Shown: positions 6,697-13,876 of the stretch, in pieces | Numbering within the stretch: the first letter of the stretch is position 1 | Layout: the number at the start of each line of letters is the position of its first letter | From: Oscillospiraceae bacterium | GTDB lineage: Bacteria > Bacillota > Clostridia > Oscillospirales > Ruminococcaceae | Assembly: GCA_029005335.1 (NCBI GenBank) | Contig: JAQXFT010000018.1 | Location: 1 to 15,515 of the forward strand | DNA: 15,515 nucleotides | Direction: 5' to 3' | Position numbers and translations under genes: made by a program | Notes under the pieces: model-generated | The model's database searches: none | Seen by the model: the letters and a program-made list of their open reading frames with translations, nothing else | What the model was told of the DNA's origin: nothing

Positions 6697-7452
6697 ATGA
6701 AATCAAATCAGGATAATCATGATTTTTTCACCTTGCCCGACGAAAATCAGAATAATGATGATTCACAGAGCAACGCCGGACAGCGTAACGATGAGGCTGA
6801 GCTTATTGAAAAAATGGGTGAGGTTGTTTCTCAGAATGCAAAGCATCTCATACACTGCCTTAACATAATCGGTCAGGTTGAGGGGCATTATGTCCTTTCC
6901 TCACAGAATAAGACTACCAAATATGAGCATATTATTCCGGCTCTTGTCGCAATCGAACAGGACAGAAGCATTGAGGGTCTTATTATTATTCTTAATACGG
7001 TCGGAGGAGATGTTGAAGCCGGTCTTGCCATTGCTGAGCTTATCGCCGGTATGAAAACCCCTACTGTATCGCTTGTTGTGGGCGGAGGCCATTCAATAGG
7101 AGTACCGCTTGCTGTCAGTGCGAAGTGTTCGTTTATAGTTCCGTCAGCATCAATGACTATTCACCCCGTGAGAATGAACGGAACTGTTCTCGGAGTTCCG
7201 CAGACACTTTCATATTTCGATAAAATGCAGGACAGAATAGTAAACTTTGTAACCTCAAATAGCTCTGTATCAGAGGAGACTTTCAGAAAGCTTCTTATGA
7301 ATACTCAGGAGCTTGTTATGGACGTCGGAAGCGTTGTCGAAGGCAAAGATGCTGTTGAAATCGGTCTTATTGACAGGCTCGGCGGTCTGAGTGATGCTGT
7401 TGAATGCCTTTATGAGATGATTGAAAATTCTGAAAAGCGTTATCCTGATTAG
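6697..7452 (+). CDS. tepA: ClpP-fold serine protease, TepA-like
   Basis: ClpP/crotonase-fold protease of 251 residues related to Bacillus subtilis TepA (YmfB), reported to aid protein translocation. Residues 1-35 are a polar, Asn/Asp/Gln-rich tail. The core runs from about 50 to 245. Visible motifs are LNTVGGDVEAGLAIAELI (99-116, the oxyanion glycine pair), GGGHSIGVPLAVSA with the probable catalytic Ser133, and SMTIHPVRM with His156; D209 in LVMDVG is a candidate third residue, and GLIDRLGG (223-230) is the usual family end. No signal peptide is seen. CGGAG precedes the ATG. In B. subtilis the tepA gene lies just upstream of spoIIIE; here uppP intervenes before ftsK/spoIIIE, so the neighbourhood is conserved and supports the TepA assignment over ordinary ClpP, which would be shorter and usually lies near clpX or tig. 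Confidence 0.88.
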   Translation: MKSNQDNHDFFTLPDENQNNDDSQSNAGQRNDEAELIEKMGEVVSQNAKHLIHCLNIIGQVEGHYVLSSQNKTTKYEHIIPALVAIEQDRSIEGLIIILNTVGGDVEAGLAIAELIAGMKTPTVSLVVGGGHSIGVPLAVSAKCSFIVPSASMTIHPVRMNGTVLGVPQTLSYFDKMQDRIVNFVTSNSSVSEETFRKLLMNTQELVMDVGSVVEGKDAVEIGLIDRLGGLSDAVECLYEMIENSEKRYPD

Positions 7453-7479
7453 TAATCTATTTTTTTACGGAGGATTATT

Positions 7480-8325
7480 ATGGAATTTTTGGACGCAGTT
7501 ATTCAGGGTATAATTCAGGGGCTTACCGAGTTCCTGCCGGTATCAAGCTCCGGACACCTTGCACTTTATCAGCACTATTTCGGAAAGTCTGAGGACAGCT
7601 CCGGACTGTTCTTTTCGGCTATACTTCATCTTGGTACACTCCTTGCGACTGTTCTCGCATTCAGAACCGAAATATGGGCTTTGATAAAGGAATTTTTTGC
7701 AATGATTAAAGACCTGTTCGGGGGAAAGCTCTTTAAAACTGAAATGAATCCCGAAAGACGTATGATTGTCATGCTTATAGTTTCATGCCTTGTTCTTGTA
7801 CCGTTCATACCCTTGAAAGATGTCATTGAAAAAGTATCGGAAACCTATATGATAGTTCTTGGCTGTCTGTTTATATATACTTCAGTTATACTCTATCTTT
7901 CCGACAGATGTACAAAGGGCAGAAAGACTGAGGGAGATATAACTTTAAAAAATGCTCTTACTGTCGGATTGTTTCAGGCTATAGCACTTTTCCCCGGTGT
8001 ATCACGTTCCGGCTCAAAGATTTCAAGCGGTCTCTTCTGCGGATTTTCAAGGGAAATGGCTGTAAGATATTCATTTATTCTCGGAATCCCCACAATTCTT
8101 GCAGGCTGTCTGCTGGAAGTCAAGGACGCTCTGGAGACTTCTGAACCTATGGGAAATTTAGCCGTTTATGCAATCGGATTTGTAGTTTCTGCTGTTGTCG
8201 GAGTGTGTGCGATTAAAATGGTCAGCTGGATTGTAAAATCCGATAAATTTACTGTGTTCTCAATATATACGCTTCTGCTTGGTCTCGGAATCATAGGCTT
8301 CGAGATTTTTCAGAAGGTCGCATAA
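7480..8325 (+). CDS. uppP: Undecaprenyl-diphosphatase UppP (BacA family)
   Basis: Integral membrane phosphatase that recycles undecaprenyl diphosphate to the carrier lipid for peptidoglycan and other wall polymers; overproduction gives bacitracin resistance. It has 281 residues, typical length, with several hydrophobic segments (about 47-62, 95-112, 124-140, 160-172, 198-212, 228-250, 258-276). Active-site motifs are QGLTEFLPVSSSGHL (13-27, with E17 and H26) and FPGVSRSG (171-178, with R176). The last position of the usual PGxSRSxxT motif is Lys180 here instead of Thr. The ATG follows ACGGAGG. It lies 27 bp after the tepA-like gene and 35 bp before ftsK and is probably co-transcribed with both. 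Confidence 0.96.
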   Translation: MEFLDAVIQGIIQGLTEFLPVSSSGHLALYQHYFGKSEDSSGLFFSAILHLGTLLATVLAFRTEIWALIKEFFAMIKDLFGGKLFKTEMNPERRMIVMLIVSCLVLVPFIPLKDVIEKVSETYMIVLGCLFIYTSVILYLSDRCTKGRKTEGDITLKNALTVGLFQAIALFPGVSRSGSKISSGLFCGFSREMAVRYSFILGIPTILAGCLLEVKDALETSEPMGNLAVYAIGFVVSAVVGVCAIKMVSWIVKSDKFTVFSIYTLLLGLGIIGFEIFQKVA

Positions 8326-8360
8326 AACCATATATTTACATATAGAGAAAGGATTGCAAA

Positions 8361-10070
8361 ATGGCGGAAAGAAAGAAAAAAGCATCGCCTGAACCTGAAA
8401 AATCCAAAGATGCCAAAAAAGACAAGGATAATAAGGAAAACAAGGATAATAAGGATAAAAAGGATAATAAGGACGATAAGGAAAATAAGGAAGCTCCCCC
8501 GAAAAAGGACAGAACCCGTCTGTGGTCTGTGATTCTTTTCGCTCTGGGAATACTTTCGGCTCTGCTTATTGTCGTCAAAGGCAGTGCCGGCTGGAGAGTC
8601 ATGCATGATGCCCTGACCGGAATATTTGGTGTTTCAGTCATAGCAATTCCGGTTATATTCATCTATATATCTCTGATTGTCGATAAAAAGGAAAAGTCAA
8701 CGGAACAGATTCTGCGACAGGCTTTCTGGGGATTGGGTCTTACTGTTCTTTTCAGCTCAGTTGTACAGCTCTACTTTATAGGGGACTTTGAGGGCGAAAC
8801 CCTTTCTGAGATTATAAATTCCCTCTATATCAGCGGTCAGAAATTCAGGGGCGGAGGAATAGCAAGTATTGTTTTTTCCGGTCTTCTTCTTTCATTGTTC
8901 GGTGTTACCGGTGCAAGAATAATAGCAGCACTCATAGCCTGTGTTGTCGGAATGATGATTGCGGATATAAGCCTGCATCAGTTTTTCGGATACTTCAAAA
9001 TACCCTTCAAGGCTCTTGCGGAATTGAACTCAACTCTGAAAGGCAACTGGGAAAGTGACCTTTATTCCTCTGATGATATTTCTGAAGAGGCCGGAAATGA
9101 TGATTCAATATCTCTTTTTGAAGAGACTCCCGATTCCTCCGAATCTGAACCTGAATCCAAAAAGTCAAAAAGAAAAAAACATGCTGAGGAAACATCTGAA
9201 ACAGAAGATAAGCTTCCGGATATTGTGGATATTCCTCCGGAGGATACCGGAGAAAATCAGAATAATGTAACAGAAGTTCCGGAAGTCTCTGATTCTCAGA
9301 ATGATGAGGACAGCTTGCTTGATGAACTTATAAGCCGTGCTGCGGAGCTTAAACCCGTTCAGCTTGAATTGTCTGATGAAAATTCTGATACGGAAGATGA
9401 AATTCAGGAGACTAAAAGCTATAATCTTCCGTCTCTGGAGCTTCTTGCATTGATAGATTCCACTGCCAATGCTGAAGCCGCTGAAATAGAAATGCATGAA
9501 AAAGCTGAAATCATTGTGAATACCCTTGAAAGCTTCGGGGTTGTAGTCAAAATAAGCGATATTTACAGAGGACCTTCCATAACCAGATATGAAATTCAGC
9601 CCGGAGCAGGTATAAAGGTATCAAGAATAAAAAGCCTTGAGGACGATATTTCACTCTATCTTGCTGCACAGGGCGTAAGAATTGAAGCTCCCGTTCCCGG
9701 AAAGGCTTGTATCGGAATAGAAGTGCCTAATACAACCAAGGATACTGTTTCGCTGAGAGAAATTCTCTCGTCAAAGGAGTTCAGAAGCTCCGAAAGCAAG
9801 CTTACCTTCGCCGTCGGAAAGGATATTGCAGGAAATATCATTCTCGGCGATATTACAAAAATGCCTCATGTCATTATCGCAGGTACTACCGGTTCAGGAA
9901 AGTCAGTCTGCACACGTTCAATTATTATGAGTATTTTATACAATTCTACTCCCGATGAAGTGAGAATAATCCTGATTGACCCGAAAATAGTTGAGTTCAA
10001 GGCATTTGAGGGGATTCCTCAGCTCCTTATACCTGTTGTTACTGACCCGAAAAAGCAGCCGGTGCTTTGA
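8361..10070 (+). CDS. ftsK: DNA translocase FtsK/SpoIIIE, N-terminal part (frame broken near 10055)
   Basis: Membrane-anchored ATP-driven DNA pump for chromosome segregation at division or sporulation. This frame gives 569 residues. Residues 15-48 are a Lys/Asp/Asn-rich cytosolic tail; four transmembrane segments lie at about 54-73, 88-107, 121-139 and 165-203 (the last may be two). An acidic Ser/Glu linker covers about 230-355, then the alpha/beta motor begins (YRGPSITRYEIQPGAGIKV at 402-420) with Walker A GTTGSGKS at 508-515. After VTDPKK the frame reads QPVL and stops, whereas the family continues AAGALNWAV, and that continuation is present in the next frame. Without the rest it lacks Walker B and the gamma domain and could not work. 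The intact protein would have about 839 residues, normal for the family. Confidence 0.9.
   Translation: MAERKKKASPEPEKSKDAKKDKDNKENKDNKDKKDNKDDKENKEAPPKKDRTRLWSVILFALGILSALLIVVKGSAGWRVMHDALTGIFGVSVIAIPVIFIYISLIVDKKEKSTEQILRQAFWGLGLTVLFSSVVQLYFIGDFEGETLSEIINSLYISGQKFRGGGIASIVFSGLLLSLFGVTGARIIAALIACVVGMMIADISLHQFFGYFKIPFKALAELNSTLKGNWESDLYSSDDISEEAGNDDSISLFEETPDSSESEPESKKSKRKKHAEETSETEDKLPDIVDIPPEDTGENQNNVTEVPEVSDSQNDEDSLLDELISRAAELKPVQLELSDENSDTEDEIQETKSYNLPSLELLALIDSTANAEAAEIEMHEKAEIIVNTLESFGVVVKISDIYRGPSITRYEIQPGAGIKVSRIKSLEDDISLYLAAQGVRIEAPVPGKACIGIEVPNTTKDTVSLREILSSKEFRSSESKLTFAVGKDIAGNIILGDITKMPHVIIAGTTGSGKSVCTRSIIMSILYNSTPDEVRIILIDPKIVEFKAFEGIPQLLIPVVTDPKKQPVL
8415..8489 (+). repeat. Low-complexity KDNK/KENK repeat at the FtsK N-terminus
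   Basis: Near-repeated 9- and 12-base units of the form AAGGATAAT and AAGGAAAAC encode about 25 residues that are almost only Lys, Asp, Asn and Glu (residues 19-43). It lies just before the first membrane segment, on the cytosolic side. Such tracts vary in length by slippage and probably act as a charged, flexible tail. Confidence 0.7.
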
Positions 10071-10079
10071 ACTGGGCTG
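10049..10079 (+). other. ftsK: Frame-change site in ftsK: GAAAAAG run with adjacent stem
   Basis: The codons CCG AAA AAG (10047-10055) end the conserved DPKK. The expected GCA GCC GGT GCT TTG AAC TGG (AAGALNW) can only be read if the last G of AAG is reused, a minus-one shift, or if one base is missing from the sequence. Immediately downstream, CAGCC (10056-10060) can pair with GGCTG (10075-10079), extended by G-U, G-C and U-A pairs across a bulged G, enclosing the TGA stop at 10068-10070. No ribosome-like pairing site lies about ten bases upstream. A missing base is the simplest reading. Confidence 0.8.
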
Positions 10080-10879
10080 TGAATGAAATGATTAGACGCT
10101 ATACGATTTTTGCGGATAACGGTGCAAATGACCTGAAATCCTTCAATGATATTGCGTGTAATGATGAAATCCTTCAGAAGCTTCCGCAGATAGTAATCTT
10201 TATTGATGAGCTTGCTGACCTTATGCTGGTCGCAGGAAAGGAAGTTGAGGATTCTATATGCCGTCTCGCTCAGATGGGACGTGCCTCGGGAATACATCTT
10301 GTTATCGCTACCCAGAGACCGACTACTGATGTTATTACAGGACTTATCAAAGCTAATATCCCCAGCCGTATTGCTCTTGCAGTAAAGTCCCAGATTGATT
10401 CACGTACCATAATAGATATGGCTGGTGCTGACAAGCTTCTCGGAAACGGTGATATGCTTTATTATCCGATTGGTGCATCAAAGCCTTTGAGAGTTCAGGG
10501 GTGCTTTGCATCATCAAAGGATATCGAAAACACAGTTGAATTTGTAAAATCACAGATGCCGGAGGAATATGACAGCAATGTTATAAAGGCTGTTGATGAT
10601 TTTGTCCCCTCCGTCAAGGAGAAGGATAATATTGATACCTCTCAGGGAAGTGTTACTGATGAGGATATTATTGAACAGGCTATTGTCGTGGCTGTTGAAA
10701 ACGGTCAGCTTTCAACATCAATGTTACAGCGTAAGCTTAAATTAGGATATGCCCGTGCTGCAAGAATAATGGACGAGCTTGAGGAAATGGGTGTTATCGG
10801 TGCAAGCGAGGGTGCTAAACCCCGAAAGGTTCTGATGTCAAAATTACAGCTTGATGAAAGACGAGCCAGAAATCTTTAA
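10067..10879 (+). CDS. ftsK: DNA translocase FtsK/SpoIIIE, C-terminal part (other side of the frame change)
   Basis: This open stretch of 270 residues continues the motor exactly where the upstream frame is lost. It begins LNWAVNEMIRRYTIFA and carries Walker B IVIFIDELADLML (about 43-55) and the RecA-fold segments MGRASGIHLVIATQRP and PSRIALAVKSQIDSRTIID. The C-terminal winged-helix gamma domain that reads polar DNA signals follows (about 205-260: EQAIVVAVENGQLSTSMLQ, then KLGYARAARIMDELEEMGVIG). The nominal start is a TTG overlapping the upstream TGA and has no ribosome site, so independent translation is unlikely; it is best read as the second half of one gene. The downstream sequence shows no further lesions, so any break is recent, recoded, or a sequence error. 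Confidence 0.88.
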   Translation: MNWAVNEMIRRYTIFADNGANDLKSFNDIACNDEILQKLPQIVIFIDELADLMLVAGKEVEDSICRLAQMGRASGIHLVIATQRPTTDVITGLIKANIPSRIALAVKSQIDSRTIIDMAGADKLLGNGDMLYYPIGASKPLRVQGCFASSKDIENTVEFVKSQMPEEYDSNVIKAVDDFVPSVKEKDNIDTSQGSVTDEDIIEQAIVVAVENGQLSTSMLQRKLKLGYARAARIMDELEEMGVIGASEGAKPRKVLMSKLQLDERRARNL

Positions 10880-10918
10880 CCGGAAGCCCTCAGACTTTTT
10901 TTACTGGAGATTTTTTTT

Positions 10919-12790
10919 ATGAATGGATTTTTGCCTGTTACCGCTGAGGAAATGCGGGAACGGAATATAAAACAGTTTGATTTTATATATGTTACCGGTG
11001 ATGCATATGTTGACCACCCGAGCTTCGGAGTTGCTATTATATCGAGACTTCTGGAATCAATGGGTTTTACTGTCGGAATCATATCTCAGCCTGACTGGAA
11101 ATCCGATAAGGATTTCAAAAGATTCGGCTTACCTAAGCTGGCGTTTCTGGTTACAGCAGGAAATATTGACTCTATGGTTGCACACTATACATCTGCTAAA
11201 AGAAAGCGTTCTGATGATGCCTATACAGCAGGAGGTATGGCAGGAAAGCGTCCTGACCGTGCTGTGATTGTATATTGCAGAAAGATTCGTGAGATTTTCG
11301 GAGACATTCCCGTTGCAATAGGAGGTCTTGAGGCTTCTCTGAGAAGATTCGCCCACTATGATTACTGGGACGATAAAGTTAAACCCTCTGTGCTTCTGGA
11401 AAGCGGTGCGGATTTGCTTATGTACGGTATGGGAGAACATCAGATTTCGGAGCTTGCGGAAAGGCTTTCAAAGGGAGAAGATATACATAGTATTCATGAT
11501 ATCAGGGGAACGTGCTATCTGACCGAACCCGTAAATACTCCTATAGGCTGTGCGGAATGTCCAAGCTTTGAGCAGGTATCAGATAATAAAGAGGCTTACG
11601 CAAGAGCTACACGCATACAATACGACCAGCAGGACGAAATATACGGAAAAACTGTGATTCAGCGACACGGAAAGCTTATGCTTGTGCAGAATCCTCCTGC
11701 ATACAGCCTTACTCAGGAGGAGCTTGATAAAATATATGCTCTGCCGTATATGCGTAATTATCACCCGTCTTATGAAAAGCTCGGGGGAGTACCTGGGATT
11801 GAAGAAGTAAAATTTTCAATCACCCATAACAGAGGCTGTTTCGGATACTGCAATTTCTGCTCTATTGCTCTGCATCAGGGAAGAAAAATTACCTGCCGGA
11901 GTGAAAAATCCATACTGGAAGAAGCCGAAAAACTTACACATATGCCGGATTTTAAAGGCTATATACATGATGTCGGAGGGCCTACCGCTAATTTCAGAAA
12001 TCCCTCATGCGAAAAACAACTGAAATACGGACTTTGCAAGGGTAAAAAATGTCTTGCTCCCGAACCCTGCAAGGCTCTTGAAGCCGACCATTCCGAATAT
12101 CTGGAAATACTCAGAAAGCTCAGAAAAATCAAGGGCGTTAAGCGTGTGTTTATACGTTCGGGTATAAGATATGATTATCTCATGCAGGATAAGAACGACG
12201 ATTTTATCAAGGAGCTTATTAAATATCATGTGAGCGGTCAGCTCAAAGTAGCTCCGGAACACTGCTCTTCTGTTGTGCTGGATAAAATGGGTAAACCGCA
12301 TATCGAAGCATACAAGGCTTTTCAGAAAAGATTCTATGAAATTACTAAAAGTATCGGAAAAGAACAGTATCTTGTCCCTTATCTGATGTCCTCGCACCCC
12401 GGAAGTACCCTGAAGGAAGCTGTTGAGCTTGCACTGTTCCTCAGAGACAATAACATAAGACCTGAACAGGTTCAGGATTTTTATCCCACTCCGGGTACTA
12501 TTTCTACCTGTATGTTCTATACGGGTCTTGACCCTTATACTATGGAAAAAGTCTATGTCCACAAAACTCCGGAGGAAAAGGCTATGCAGAGAGCATTGCT
12601 CCAGTATTTCAGACCCCAGAACAGAGAGACAGTAAGAGAGGCTCTCATCAAAGCCGGAAGACGTGACCTTATAGGCATCCTTATTCCCGATGATGTTAAG
12701 ACAAATTACAGGAGAGGTGATTCAAAATGGCAGAAAAATCAAAGAAAAACAAATCAGAATCAAAGACAGAAAAGAAAACCCCGTCAATAA
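10919..12790 (+). CDS. YgiQ-family radical SAM protein (UPF0313)
   Basis: Radical SAM protein of the YgiQ family, reaction unknown. It has 623 residues. The N-terminal domain (about 10-180) has the cobalamin-binding-like fold of this superfamily, including HPSFGVAIISRLLESMGF and IGGLEASLRRFAHYDYWDD. The radical SAM motif is CFGYCNFC (C307, C311, C314). A second cysteine group at 364, 373, 378 and 384 is typical of the family and may hold another metal centre. The C-terminal tail (about 600-623) is rich in Lys, Arg, Gln and Asn. The start follows TGGAG, 39 bp after ftsK. Its 3' end overlaps the next gene by 64 bp in another frame. Family membership is clear; a substrate cannot be assigned. Confidence 0.94.
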   Translation: MNGFLPVTAEEMRERNIKQFDFIYVTGDAYVDHPSFGVAIISRLLESMGFTVGIISQPDWKSDKDFKRFGLPKLAFLVTAGNIDSMVAHYTSAKRKRSDDAYTAGGMAGKRPDRAVIVYCRKIREIFGDIPVAIGGLEASLRRFAHYDYWDDKVKPSVLLESGADLLMYGMGEHQISELAERLSKGEDIHSIHDIRGTCYLTEPVNTPIGCAECPSFEQVSDNKEAYARATRIQYDQQDEIYGKTVIQRHGKLMLVQNPPAYSLTQEELDKIYALPYMRNYHPSYEKLGGVPGIEEVKFSITHNRGCFGYCNFCSIALHQGRKITCRSEKSILEEAEKLTHMPDFKGYIHDVGGPTANFRNPSCEKQLKYGLCKGKKCLAPEPCKALEADHSEYLEILRKLRKIKGVKRVFIRSGIRYDYLMQDKNDDFIKELIKYHVSGQLKVAPEHCSSVVLDKMGKPHIEAYKAFQKRFYEITKSIGKEQYLVPYLMSSHPGSTLKEAVELALFLRDNNIRPEQVQDFYPTPGTISTCMFYTGLDPYTMEKVYVHKTPEEKAMQRALLQYFRPQNRETVREALIKAGRRDLIGILIPDDVKTNYRRGDSKWQKNQRKTNQNQRQKRKPRQ

Positions 12791-13656
12791 AAACTATATG
12801 CTATTCTGCTGTAGCTGTTATAATTATTCTCATATTCAGTATTTTTGTTGACCATTCAGATAGTACCAATAATAATTCATTGGGAAATATTCAGGTTCAT
12901 TATATCGATGTCGGACAGGGTGATTGTATTCTCATAGAATCAGAGGGCGAAAATATGCTTATAGACTGCGGTGAAAGCAGTAAATCAGATGAAGTGCTTG
13001 CATATCTCCAGAGTCAGAATATATCTCACCTTGATTATCTTGTCGGTACTCACCCTCATTCAGACCATATGGGCGGTATGAGTACAGTTGTGGATAATCT
13101 TGAAATCGATAATTTCTATATGCCATATCTGCCCGATGATGATATTCCGACTACAAAGTATTTTGAAAAGCTTCTTTTATCCCTTGAGAATAAGAATATG
13201 GAAATAAAAAATCCTGAGGCAGGAGATAAAATTCAGCTCGGAAGTGCTGAGCTTACTGTTATTTCTCCCAATCAGAAGGAATACAGCAATACCAATAATT
13301 ATTCAATAGGATTTATTCTTACTCACGGGGATAACAGCTTTATATTTACCGGTGATGCAGAGGCATCTGCCGAAGAGGAGATGATTAATAACGGACTCCT
13401 CAGGGATATTGATGTATACAAGGCAGGTCATCACGGAAGCTCTACTTCATCATCAGAAGCTTTTCTTGATGTAATCAAGCCTGAATATGCCGTTATTATG
13501 TGCGGTGAGGGAAATTCCTATGGTCACCCCAATGATGATGCTGTGGAACGCATAAAAAAATATGTTACAGAGGAAAATATTCTCCGCACAGACTTTAAAG
13601 GAAGCATTGTTGCAAAGTCGGACGGAAAAACAATAGATTTTACTTCTGAGAGGTAA
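12727..13656 (+). CDS. Membrane-anchored ComEC-like metallo-beta-lactamase-fold hydrolase
   Basis: A 309-residue protein with a Lys-rich cytosolic N-terminus (1-22), one transmembrane segment (about 24-41) and an extracellular metallo-beta-lactamase domain like the C-terminal domain of ComEC/Rec2. Metal-site motifs are DVGQGDC (61-67), THPHSDHMGG (108-117, the HxHxDH motif with H109, H111, D113, H114), FTGDAE with D210, and AGHHGSS with H235/H236. It lacks the ComEC membrane channel, so it is not a full DNA-uptake protein; the family is thought to include secreted phosphodiesterases or nucleases. The start at 12727 is supported by GGAGAGGTGA about seven bases upstream, even though it lies 64 bp inside the ygiQ-like gene. 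DUF3006 follows after 7 bp. Confidence 0.9.
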   Translation: MAEKSKKNKSESKTEKKTPSIKTICYSAVAVIIILIFSIFVDHSDSTNNNSLGNIQVHYIDVGQGDCILIESEGENMLIDCGESSKSDEVLAYLQSQNISHLDYLVGTHPHSDHMGGMSTVVDNLEIDNFYMPYLPDDDIPTTKYFEKLLLSLENKNMEIKNPEAGDKIQLGSAELTVISPNQKEYSNTNNYSIGFILTHGDNSFIFTGDAEASAEEEMINNGLLRDIDVYKAGHHGSSTSSSEAFLDVIKPEYAVIMCGEGNSYGHPNDDAVERIKKYVTEENILRTDFKGSIVAKSDGKTIDFTSER

Positions 13657-13663
13657 TGGGATT

Positions 13664-13876
13664 ATGATTGTTGTTGACAGATTTGAAGGGGATTTTGCTG
13701 TGCTTGAAACTGATGAGGGCATGATTGATGTTGAAAGAACACAGCTTGCCGATGATATATGTGAGGGCGACGTTATTATGAAATCAGACGGAATTTATAT
13801 AAAGGACAGTGAAACTACACGTCTGAGACGTGAAAAAATTATTGCTTTGAGAAATAAGCTCATGAAAGGCGGTTAA
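13664..13876 (+). CDS. DUF3006 family protein
   Basis: Small 70-residue protein of unknown function. It opens with VVDRFEGDFAVLETDEG, which matches the DUF3006 pattern of a short beta-rich domain; a charged C-terminal helix follows (TTRLRREKIIALRNKLM, about 52-68). No signal peptide, membrane segment or catalytic motif is visible. It lies 7 bp after the ComEC-like hydrolase and overlaps the next gene by one base (TAATG), so all three are translated together. DUF3006 genes are commonly beside ComEC-like hydrolases, which suggests a joint role, still undefined. Confidence 0.85.
   Translation: MIVVDRFEGDFAVLETDEGMIDVERTQLADDICEGDVIMKSDGIYIKDSETTRLRREKIIALRNKLMKGG

Noticed and set aside
8336..8662. 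Reverse-strand ORFs rich in Leu, Ser and Phe opposite the start of ftsK
   Set aside because: They are the complement of the Lys/Asp/Asn repeat codons, with no ribosome site or recognisable domain.
10067..10069. Independent translation of the ftsK C-terminal half from TTG
   Set aside because: No ribosome site precedes it, and the codons just upstream in this frame encode the conserved AAGA of the same domain, so it is a continuation and not a new gene.
12005..12562. A 185-residue reverse-strand ORF inside the YgiQ-like gene
   Set aside because: It mirrors conserved coding sequence of a clear family, has no domain pattern and no promoter or ribosome site.
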